Positions 54,601 through 61,404 of a stretch of 64,000 nucleotides of DNA are shown here, in pieces (the stretch's first letter is position 1; every line of letters begins with the position of its first letter). Made by a program: the position numbers and the translations under genes. Location: contig JBGTBR010000081.1 of NCBI GenBank assembly GCA_041749255.1, positions 62,001 through 126,000 of the forward strand. Direction: 5' to 3'. Source of the stretch: JABDLO01 sp041749255. Lineage in GTDB: Bacteria > Bacteroidota > Bacteroidia > Chitinophagales > Saprospiraceae. A model generated the notes under the pieces. The model saw nothing but the letters and a program-made list of their open reading frames with translations. It made no database searches and was not told the DNA's origin.

Positions 54601-56680
54601 TATCAACAACAATGGTATTCTGGATGATAGTGAAAATGGTATAAATGATATAAAAGTCACCCTTTTTGATATTACAGGAGCAGTGATAGACTCAGTGTTG
54701 ACAGCACAGTTGGATGGGGTATCGGGAAGCTATGTATTTAATAATGTCCCATTTGGAGAGTATTATCTCGGTTTCGAATTGGATGAGAAATACGTTATAA
54801 CGCAACCTTTAGTCGGAGATGATGTGCGTGTGCATTCAAGACTTACAAATGATTTTGGTGATTTTACAACGTCTTTTATTCGTATTCCTGAAGACGGTAT
54901 TTTTATTGTAAATGGTGGTGTACTTGCATTGGCTTCGATTTCTGGCCTTGCCTGGATGGATGTAAACGGCAATGGAATAAGGGAAGAGAATGAGCCATTC
55001 ATGTCAGGTTTGAGAGTGAGATTATTCAATAATCTGCATGAGGTAAAAGCTGAAACTATAACAGAAATGAATGGAAGCTATCAATTTGAATCATTGCTTC
55101 CTGGAATGTACTATGTATCATTTGAGCCGGGAGATGGTTTGATTGCAACTTTGCCAAACCAGGGAGACGATCCGACTTCAGATTCTGATATTACGGCTGA
55201 AAATGGACCATTTACCACTGACTTTATCGAATTAAAGGGAGAGGATATTCAAAATATAGATGGTGGTTTTATAGAGGAAGAATCGAAGATAGCTGGTATT
55301 GTGTGGATGGATAGCAATGGCAATGGGATATTTGACGAGGAGGAAGAAGGAGTAAACGGAGTCACGGTTATATTATTTACAGCCAATCGCATAGAGGTCA
55401 ACCGAACGGAAACTTCCACCATTAACGGCATCGAGGGTAGTTATGAATTTAATGATCCAACTCCAAATTCATATTATTTGTTTTTTGATATTGACCCGTC
55501 GTTTCTGTTTACCATTCCAAAAGTAGGGGATGATGAAACGATCGATTCAGATGTCACAGATCAGAACGGATTTAATACTACGTATACTTTCGAATTTCCC
55601 GAAGATAATACAAGGAATTTAAATGCGGGTTTAGTGAGATTAAATGCATTAAGCGGCAGAATATGGATCGATGGTGATGAAGATGGTATCAGGCAGGATG
55701 AGGATAGTGGTTTAAATAATGTTCTGGTTTTGTTACGCGATCACACCGGACTGGAAATAGGTAGAACTACTACTATGACCATTGGTGATGTGGAAGGTGC
55801 CTATCAGTTTAGTACAGTACCTAACGGTATGTATTTTATAGAATTCAGACCAGGTTCTGACTTTGAAGCCACCATTCCGAACGCTGGCGATGACCCTTTC
55901 AGGGATTCGGATGTGACCAATGAAAATGGACCTTTTACTACTGGTTTGTTTATTTTAGATAGGGACACTATGGGCATTGACGGAGGGTTAATACCAATTC
56001 AATCTCAGGTAGATGCGACAGATATTAGTAGTAAGTTTCTTCAGCAAGAAAAAAATGGGAAGGATTTACCTCTTAATATGATTACTGGGACTGAGATTTT
56101 CCCTGGCAAAGAACTAAAAGACAGTTATACTGACATTCGCGGTAAGTTAGAATTCTCTTCGAATATGGATGGAGATCAACCTGAAGGATACGAGTTGTTT
56201 CGTGTCGAATTGTGGAGTACTGATGATGAATTTATACAGGGTACAATAGTGGATGATAGCAGAGAGTTATCGTTGATTGGGGTAATGCCGGGAAGTTATT
56301 ACCTTAAACTGATAGCGATGCCAAATTGGAAACTGGAAGAAAAAATTGTAATGATTAGCGGTGAAGAGAACGAAGTGCATCAGCATTGGTGGATAAGGAA
56401 AATAGAAGCAAGTGCTTTTGTAAGTGTGTCAGACGGAATGAACCTGCGAGTATTTCCCAATGTAATCATAGATCGGACACGTGTCGACATAGGCAACGTT
56501 GCCGGTCCGATTTGGCTGGAAGTATTCGATATGAGTGGAAATCGATTAAAGAGAGATCAATATTGGGAAACAAACAGCAGTATTGAAATTGATTTTTCAG
56601 GAAATTCTGCCGGGCAATATATTATCCGGGCAACAGATGGTAAAAGCGTATCCGTTGCCCGGATCATAAAGGTCGATTAA
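51608..56680 (+). CDS. Giant surface protein with ten SdrD-B-like repeats and a T9SS sorting domain
   Basis: 1690 residues. After a signal peptide (ending YNVLFAQG) comes a beta-sandwich (about 35-290). Ten SdrD-B/Cna-B-like repeats follow, each starting with a core of the form IxGxxWxDxNxNGxxDxxE, at about residues 298, 415, 527, 644, 756, 880, 990, 1110, 1227 and 1347, 110-124 residues apart. The DxNxNG core is a likely calcium site. A further beta domain follows, and the end (VFPNVIIDRTRVDIG to ARIIKVD) is a type A T9SS sorting domain. It is probably an adhesin or surface stalk stiffened by calcium. The stop overlaps the convergent bacilliredoxin stop by 4 bp. Confidence 0.9.
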   Translation: MGLNKRTYSCHAILLTCIWLMGGYNVLFAQGVKNCGPVPVSQSTVVEVTRKPATATQTQFSYFQDWSNINGLTFREDGEASLHVPSFKIGQKLTLSNWGFTLPKGSVVEEITIMLEGRSEGEGCVHEIEVSLTGSSGENLGMNLANKANSKNAWSMNGNRKWTYGGKISKWGISANEDLVNSPHFGIAFQLSNNLNDGPFTAVINDISIKIKYREPYRVCNKDMAQFFQPAHSSHTSYFWNIPPGFRLMSANQKSNFLHIKNVNASPGIHEVCIDIKDKYGKETRCCTPFVLDACNPLSIGDFVWVDQNANGLQDEGEPGIGNVKIELFSNSGNLIQSTLSNSLGYYSFQNITPGQYYIRSELPAGFSFTSPLEPDNEKNSVITESHGAGTSDVISLQYESILNMDIGLTEIVSIGGLAWEDVDGNCVFDEGEPVLSGITVILYSSKSKISETTTDSDGRYLFDHLTVGVYSVEFFPGEGFFPIDKKEAIDGKISSSINQKNRTEWICPMEGGAVPDLNAGFFRKATIGDFVWHDVNRNGLQDEGETGISNLKILLLNEAGIKTDSTFTDVNGEYFLKTKPGKYRLSVDIAEGYTPTAFMAGTDTLADSNGQLSEGQVVSNEFSLFSGSERLDLDFGFVTLPGAITGTTWYDSNFNGLLDDHEPLREGIIVQLLDSNGNDLDSTLTDGNGEFIFENLEPGNYRLRFNNPDSDFFTILNETSDLGSKVNDEGLSSSITVLPNINSEGWNAGYVIPAVIGDYIWLDVNRNGIQDGDEEGINGVTVILFDTMGVEYLRTTSAEHPEDSTGGYYIFPAVFPGSYYIEFFPLEDLVPTIIVDSLPGQNSAIVTTETPFITGVFTLLPGEANLDMDAGFMLPGSDVQGVVWDDLNGDGIRQTNEQGIEGITVRLVEEGGSILEMNTTDADGQYSFISVDSGTYFVEIELPDTFIITVSGLDNVFTLENGSARSPDIQLPAGIVLSDIDAGLLGVRDITGTLWFDINNNGILDDSENGINDIKVTLFDITGAVIDSVLTAQLDGVSGSYVFNNVPFGEYYLGFELDEKYVITQPLVGDDVRVHSRLTNDFGDFTTSFIRIPEDGIFIVNGGVLALASISGLAWMDVNGNGIREENEPFMSGLRVRLFNNLHEVKAETITEMNGSYQFESLLPGMYYVSFEPGDGLIATLPNQGDDPTSDSDITAENGPFTTDFIELKGEDIQNIDGGFIEEESKIAGIVWMDSNGNGIFDEEEEGVNGVTVILFTANRIEVNRTETSTINGIEGSYEFNDPTPNSYYLFFDIDPSFLFTIPKVGDDETIDSDVTDQNGFNTTYTFEFPEDNTRNLNAGLVRLNALSGRIWIDGDEDGIRQDEDSGLNNVLVLLRDHTGLEIGRTTTMTIGDVEGAYQFSTVPNGMYFIEFRPGSDFEATIPNAGDDPFRDSDVTNENGPFTTGLFILDRDTMGIDGGLIPIQSQVDATDISSKFLQQEKNGKDLPLNMITGTEIFPGKELKDSYTDIRGKLEFSSNMDGDQPEGYELFRVELWSTDDEFIQGTIVDDSRELSLIGVMPGSYYLKLIAMPNWKLEEKIVMISGEENEVHQHWWIRKIEASAFVSVSDGMNLRVFPNVIIDRTRVDIGNVAGPIWLEVFDMSGNRLKRDQYWETNSSIEIDFSGNSAGQYIIRATDGKSVSVARIIKVD

Positions 56681-57090
56681 CAATAAGCGTTGAACGCCTG
56701 TACCAGATTCTGGGCAATTACAGCCGCAGGTCTGCCTTCTATATGATGTCTTTCAATCATATGAATAAGTCTTCCATCTTTAAACAACGCAATGGAAGGT
56801 GAAGAAGGAGGATATGGAAGGAGGTATTCTCTTGCTTTTGCTGTTGCATCTCCATCTACACCGGCAAAAACCGTATACAAAGCATCGGGCCTTTTTTCGT
56901 TTTGAACGGCTATTTTTGCGGCAGGTCTGGCATTTGCAGCTGCACATCCACACACTGAATTTACTACGAGCAATAGAGTGCCTTTTGATTCCTCCAGTAC
57001 TTCTACAACATCTTCTTTTGAATGTAAGGAAGTAAATCCGAAATCAGTCAAGTCTCTGGCCATGGGCTTTACAAGTTCTAATGGATACAT
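56677..57090 (-). CDS. Bacilliredoxin, BrxA/BrxB family
   Basis: 137 residues from the ATG at 57090 (MYPLELVKPMARDLTDFGF), the family's usual beginning; the frame to 57147 adds 19 unrelated residues. The redox motif is VCGCAAANARPA with Cys47 and Cys49. In Firmicutes these proteins remove bacillithiol from protein thiols, and Bacteroidota also carry the family. Its C-terminus (NLVQAFNAYC) ends in an additional cysteine. It overlaps the end of the adhesin gene by 4 bp. Confidence 0.92.
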   Translation of the reverse strand: MYPLELVKPMARDLTDFGFTSLHSKEDVVEVLEESKGTLLLVVNSVCGCAAANARPAAKIAVQNEKRPDALYTVFAGVDGDATAKAREYLLPYPPSSPSIALFKDGRLIHMIERHHIEGRPAAVIAQNLVQAFNAYC

Positions 57091-57605
57091 TTTGTTATTA
57101 TTATTTATTAAAATTTTTGTAATGAATTTAAAGTTAATACACAGCATTCATTTACATAAAAAAAAATTTGCTTAGAAAGTTTATTTATGACAATGCATTG
57201 TTAATTATATTATTAAGCCCAAAGGGCTGCTTTTTGCTCAAATATGCCAGGCATGACCACAATTTTCTACCTAATTATTCTGATTTTGTAACCGACTCAG
57301 CTATGATCAAATAACTATTTGGTGAATTTTTTATAACAAAAGCATTAAGATGATTAGTTACAATATTTAAAAAGAATGAATGCCTATGTGTTACAATTGA
57401 AAAACTTAAAAAATTCTAAGAAGTTCAATTTGCTTGAGCAAATATAGATTTAGTACTATAATATTTATAATTTTGGCATGAAGTTATAAGGACTTAAATA
57501 TTCAACTTTTACGTGAAATCGGAATCCTACAAAATGAAGGTAGTTGATAAAAAAGTTGTAGCTAATGATCTGCACATATTCACAGCACAGAAAAAATTTA
57601 AACAA
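57091..57605. other. Intergenic region with small palindromes
   Basis: About 515 bp between the divergent bacilliredoxin and DUF5777-like genes. It holds a 12-bp palindrome ACAATGCATTGT (57191-57202), a GC-rich 5-bp hairpin AGCCC-AAA-GGGCT (57217-57229) followed by GCTTTTT, and TAATTTTG (57468-57475), a -7-like match without a good -33. No RNA gene was recognised. Confidence 0.5.
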
Positions 57606-58526
57606 ATGAAAATATTTATTACTCTTAGTTTCATTTTTCTATACACAACGACTTTTTCTCAGGATACTATCCAGGCAATGAAGGAAGTTAAGATTGTTCA
57701 ATCTTTTAACGATACCAGGGTGGTAAACGTTCACTCAATAGAAACTTTGCCAAAAGGGGTTTTAGAATTACGAGCGGGTTTTCTTTTTGGAGATATAGCA
57801 GGAACCAATGGAGGGTGGTCAACCTTTTTTGGCATGAACAGTATTTCTGATGTCGTGGCTGCATTAGAATTTGGGATCACAGATAATATAATGTATGGCA
57901 TCAGTGCTTCCAAAGGTGGGGGATTGGTAAATCAAAACATCAATTCACTACTAAAAGTCAGGTTATTCACTCAAAAATCAGGTGGTGGAATGCCGTTTGG
58001 GTTAGCATTTATGGGATTGGGAAGTTTATCGACAATGGACGAAAGAAATGATGAAACCATATTCTTTGAAAAATTTGAGCATCGGCTTTCTTACCATGCG
58101 TCTATGATCGTTTCCAGAAACTTTGGCAACCGGTTCTCCATTCAAGCCAATGGTGCATGGACGTATAGAAATGTCATTCCTATAGGTGATGAAAATGATC
58201 TTTTCACTGTAGGTGGTGCAATGAGATGGAGGATTACTAACAGTATCGGAGTAGTGGCCGACGGGACTTATCCAATTTCTTCATTGAAACATCCTGAAAA
58301 TGGTTTTTACCCCACTATTGGCGCCGGAATAGAAATCAATACTCAAAAGGGAGATATCATACAGGTCAATGTTACAAATGCTCCCGGATTTATAGAAACA
58401 GATTTCCTGCCCTATACTACAAGCAACTGGTTGGATGGTGAATTCAGAATTGGGTTTACTTTAAAAAAACAAATATCCTTAAAAAGGACAAAGAAAGCCA
58501 CCCCTGACGACATTCCTGAACAATAG
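57606..58526 (+). CDS. DUF5777-like outer-membrane beta-barrel protein
   Basis: 306 residues from the ATG at 57606, which begins a signal peptide (MKIFITLSFIFLYTTTFSQ); the frame opens at 57513 but those residues are charged and unlike an exported protein. Recognisable parts are RVVNVHSIETLPKGVLELRAG, FFGMNSISDVVAALEFGITDN and ISASKGGGLVNQ, with later barrel strands. DUF5777 proteins are barrels, in other genomes often near cytochromes or YceI-like genes; none of those is next to this one. Function unknown. It precedes the two-domain secreted protein by 91 bp. Confidence 0.75.
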   Translation: MKIFITLSFIFLYTTTFSQDTIQAMKEVKIVQSFNDTRVVNVHSIETLPKGVLELRAGFLFGDIAGTNGGWSTFFGMNSISDVVAALEFGITDNIMYGISASKGGGLVNQNINSLLKVRLFTQKSGGGMPFGLAFMGLGSLSTMDERNDETIFFEKFEHRLSYHASMIVSRNFGNRFSIQANGAWTYRNVIPIGDENDLFTVGGAMRWRITNSIGVVADGTYPISSLKHPENGFYPTIGAGIEINTQKGDIIQVNVTNAPGFIETDFLPYTTSNWLDGEFRIGFTLKKQISLKRTKKATPDDIPEQ

Positions 58527-58617
58527 TTTGAAATTCTTTATTTTATTTAAGTATATTGAAATGGCGTTTGAATTTTTTTCATACGTACATTCATCTTTAA
58601 TAATTAAATAATTCACT

Positions 58618-59370
58618 ATGTTCTATGTTCTCATTTTAACATTAAGTCTGCTATTCAATGACAAACAGGAAAACACAATTTTAACCGGTGCCTGGGTACT
58701 TATCGAGCAAAATGGTGAGCCGTTGACCGATAAAGAAGTTGTTAAAATTTATCAAGATGGTTATTTTGCTTTTGGTGCAAGGATGAAAAAAAGTAGTGAA
58801 TTTATAGGTGCAGGAGGTGGCCCTTTTGCCATAAAGGGAAAAAACTATATTGAACATTATGACTTTTTCACTTTATCACCTGAGCAAATTGGTAATAAAA
58901 TGCATTATAGCCTTCATTTGGAGGGTGAGCAAATGATTATAAAGTCCACCAAGGATGGTTCAGAATTAAAAGAGACATGGCAGAGAATCAGCGATGACAC
59001 AGATGAACTTACAAGGAATTGGGTCATTACGGGCCGAGTCGTTGATGGCAATGAAAGAACCATGACCCCAGGTGCGAGAAGAACTGTTAAAATACTCAGT
59101 GGTAACCGATTTCAGTGGATTGCTTTTAATTCTGAAACCAAAGAGTTTTCAGGAACAGGAGGAGGCACCTATTCTGCCAGGGATGGTCAATATATTGAAA
59201 AAATTGAATTTTTTTCCAGGGATAATTCCCGGGTAGGAGCTACACTAGAATTCCAATACGAGGTGCAAAACGGACATTGGCATCATTCCGGTTTAAGCTC
59301 AAAAGGAGATCCGATATATGAAATATGGTCGCCTTACAGCGAAGCGTATACCGAAAAGACTGAATTTTAA
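58618..59370 (+). CDS. Secreted protein made of two related lipocalin-like halves
   Basis: 250 residues with a short hydrophobic N-terminus (MFYVLILTLSLLF). Each half has the same plan: a W-x-x start (GAWVLIEQNGEPL at about 24, NWVITGRVVDG at about 137), an F-A/W-F strand (GYFAFGARM; FQWIAFNSE), a glycine-rich turn (FIGAGGGPFAI; FSGTGGGTYSA), a Y-I-E strand (NYIEHYDFF; QYIEKIEFF) and a closing E-x-W (KETWQRI; YEIWSPY). It is therefore an internal duplication of an approximately 110-residue barrel domain. No enzymatic motif is visible. Function unknown. Confidence 0.7.
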   Translation: MFYVLILTLSLLFNDKQENTILTGAWVLIEQNGEPLTDKEVVKIYQDGYFAFGARMKKSSEFIGAGGGPFAIKGKNYIEHYDFFTLSPEQIGNKMHYSLHLEGEQMIIKSTKDGSELKETWQRISDDTDELTRNWVITGRVVDGNERTMTPGARRTVKILSGNRFQWIAFNSETKEFSGTGGGTYSARDGQYIEKIEFFSRDNSRVGATLEFQYEVQNGHWHHSGLSSKGDPIYEIWSPYSEAYTEKTEF

Positions 59371-59824
59371 AAGCAGCACAAAAAAATTGGTTTCATCTTT
59401 CTGGTCCATTTTTGTGTTAATGGTCATATCATAAGTCTTTTCCCAGGGTTCTACTGGCGCATATTATTATACGCTCATCAAAATTGAGTCGAATATTTCT
59501 AATAAAAAATAATGGGTTCTTACATTTAATTCAGGAATATCATTATCTTTAGCCGAACATAGACATATCCTGAAGACGAAGTGGTTTAAAAATATTTCTT
59601 AATATTGGAGGACAACTTTTTTAGCACATAGTTTGACTATTCTTAGAAAAAGGTGTTTCAGATCCAGCATTTCTTATGATTGACTCTTACTGCAAAGTAA
59701 TTTAAGGCAATCTTAATGACATTTGACCATTCTCCAAATATTCATCGATCACTTCTAACTTACTGATTCAACACCTAAATCTGTAGTAAATTAATTTTTT
59801 AACCTTAATAAAGACAATAAAACT
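59371..59824. other. Intergenic region, no recognised element
   Basis: 454 bp upstream of the bactofilin gene. A weak A-rich/T-rich hairpin lies near 59377-59417. There is no TAnnTTTG/TTG pair with good spacing, no tRNA-like fold and no reading frame of merit. It should contain the promoter of the bactofilin-atpZ group. Confidence 0.4.
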
Positions 59825-60286
59825 ATGTTCGGTAACAAGAAAGAAGAAAAGATAACCTCAATCTCAGCTCCATCAGGATCAAACTCATTACCAGGAGGTG
59901 CTATTAACAGCCTTGTGGCAGAGACTAAAGTGGAAGGCAAATTATTCGCTGCCAGTGATATTAGAATTGATGGGGAACTCATTGGTACTCTCACCTGTAA
60001 GGGAAGAGTCATTATTGGTCCGGGAGGAAAAGTGGATGGTGACATTCAATGTCAAAATGCAGTGATAGAAGGAACCTTTAACGGTGTGTTGGAAGTGACG
60101 GAAGTATTGAATGTGCGTGAAACGGCAAGAATTGAAGGTGATGTGAATACAGGAAAACTTGTAGTTCAGCCAGGAGCAATATTTAATGTAACCTGTAGTA
60201 TGGGAGGTCAGAAAATTAAATCTTTTTCGGATAAAATATCTCAAAATAATATTGAAAAAAAGCCGGTACTCAGCAATGCTAAATGA
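59825..60286 (+). CDS. Bactofilin (polymer-forming cytoskeletal protein)
   Basis: 153 residues. The central domain (about 30-130) is a right-handed beta-helix built from short repeats: LVAETKVEGKLFAASDIRIDG, then GRVIIGPGGKVDGDIQCQN and ARIEGDVNTGKLVVQPGA. The ends are disordered and lysine/serine rich. Bactofilins polymerise without nucleotide and act in cell shape and polar organisation. Its stop overlaps the next start (ATGA at 60283-60286), so it is translationally coupled to atpZ. In other Bacteroidota a bactofilin gene lies near porW/sprE, and one is found here on the other strand about 1.1 kb away. Confidence 0.92.
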   Translation: MFGNKKEEKITSISAPSGSNSLPGGAINSLVAETKVEGKLFAASDIRIDGELIGTLTCKGRVIIGPGGKVDGDIQCQNAVIEGTFNGVLEVTEVLNVRETARIEGDVNTGKLVVQPGAIFNVTCSMGGQKIKSFSDKISQNNIEKKPVLSNAK

Positions 60287-60501
60287 ACAATGGTAACAAC
60301 AGGAAAAAAAATAATGAAGATAAAGGACAATTATTAAAATATTCTGGATTTGCATTCCAGCTTTTCCTCACTATGTTTATTGCTGGATATATTGGAGGAG
60401 AATTAGACAAAATGGCAGGGTGGGATAAAATGTACCTCACTGCCATTTTTATATTACTGGTATTTTTTGCATTCATATTTAAACTGATGAAAGATCTATA
60501 A
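60283..60501 (+). CDS. AtpZ/AtpI-family membrane protein
   Basis: 72 residues: a charged N-terminus, then two transmembrane helices (about 20-40 and 48-66) with the family's FAFQLFLTMFIAGYIGGELD and a short tail. AtpZ/AtpI proteins assist assembly of the rotor ring or magnesium handling of ATP synthase and usually lie ahead of atpB. Here it starts within the stop of the bactofilin gene and is followed by a small membrane protein but not by atpB. Confidence 0.85.
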   Translation: MNNGNNRKKNNEDKGQLLKYSGFAFQLFLTMFIAGYIGGELDKMAGWDKMYLTAIFILLVFFAFIFKLMKDL

Positions 60502-60508
60502 TCCTATC

Positions 60509-60889
60509 ATGGAATCCTCAGATTTTTATAAATATTTAGGTGGAGTTATAGCTGTTGCGATAGCGGGTTTACTATTATTATCTAAGGTACTATCTATGCA
60601 TGATCATAAATTGCTAGGCTGGTTAGGTCTGGTATTTTTCATCGTTTTGAGTATCGTAATTTTCATGATGGGAAAGGCGAAAGCCGGGTCAAAAGATTCT
60701 AATGCATTTACCCGGTTGATAATGTACAACCTTATGATAAAGATGTTTTCTTCTGTTTGCATTGTATTTATATACTATGTAGTCACGAAACCAATGGAAA
60801 AATTATTTATCATTCCCTTTGTATTTATATATTTTTTATTTACCATTTTTGAAGTGTTTTTTTTGACAAGATTATCAAGTCAAAGTTAA
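60509..60889 (+). CDS. Small polytopic membrane protein of the AtpI region
   Basis: 126 residues, four predicted transmembrane helices (VIAVAIAGLLLLSKVL, LGWLGLVFFIVLSIVIFM, MFSSVCIVFIYYVV, LFIIPFVFIYFLFTIFEVFF). It lies 7 bp after the atpZ-like gene, the position where Bacteroidota often have an ATP-synthase-protein-I-like gene before atpB. Sequence similarity is not strong enough to name it. The two genes are probably co-translated. No catalytic motif is visible. Confidence 0.65.
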   Translation: MESSDFYKYLGGVIAVAIAGLLLLSKVLSMHDHKLLGWLGLVFFIVLSIVIFMMGKAKAGSKDSNAFTRLIMYNLMIKMFSSVCIVFIYYVVTKPMEKLFIIPFVFIYFLFTIFEVFFLTRLSSQS

Positions 60890-60893
60890 GAAT

Positions 60894-61391
60894 ATGTATA
60901 TCGATCCTTATAAATTAGCGGATATAGAAGTCGATGGTTATGGTAAATTCGCAGCCGAACAACTGAATGGTGCTTTTTCTGTTTTGCAAAAAATGGATGA
61001 TGATGTGTATTTGGTTCGCTTCCAGGATTGCCAGTACACAGTAAGAATATTACAGGAGGATCATCAAGCAGGGACATTCGTATTGAGAATTAATGGGAGT
61101 GATTTTACATGTCAAGCCAACACAAGATTATCACACCTTATTAAAGACCTGGGATTTAACAAAAAAGCAAAAGTAACAACAGGGCAGATAGTTGCGCCCA
61201 TGCCAGGATTGGTTCTTTCTGTAAAAATCAATAAAGGAGATCATGTAGATGAAGGACAGAATTTACTTATCCTGGAAGCCATGAAAATGGAAAATATCAT
61301 TAAAGCGCCTCAAAGTGGGATCATTGCTCATGTACACGTTAAACAAGGGGACAAAGTAGAAAAGGGACAGTTATTGATTGAATTTGAATAA
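60894..61391 (+). CDS. Biotin carboxyl carrier protein-like subunit
   Basis: 165 residues. The C-terminal biotinyl domain (about 95-165) has the motif LEAMKMEN, with Lys131 as the predicted biotin site, and the terminal GDKVEKGQLLIEFE. The N-terminal 90 residues form a beta-rich lead domain seen in biotin subunits of acyl-CoA carboxylases in this phylum. It would carry CO2 between a biotin carboxylase and a carboxyltransferase, but neither gene is in the window. It begins 4 bp after the small membrane protein and ends 13 bp before the stop of the convergent PorW-like gene. Confidence 0.88.
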   Translation: MYIDPYKLADIEVDGYGKFAAEQLNGAFSVLQKMDDDVYLVRFQDCQYTVRILQEDHQAGTFVLRINGSDFTCQANTRLSHLIKDLGFNKKAKVTTGQIVAPMPGLVLSVKINKGDHVDEGQNLLILEAMKMENIIKAPQSGIIAHVHVKQGDKVEKGQLLIEFE

Positions 61392-61404
61392 TTCCCCTTC
61401 GGCT

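Noticed and set aside
59371..59824. Possible structured RNA in the long gap before bactofilin
   Set aside because: No convincing long-range pairing, conserved RNA signature or terminator; only a weak A/T hairpin.
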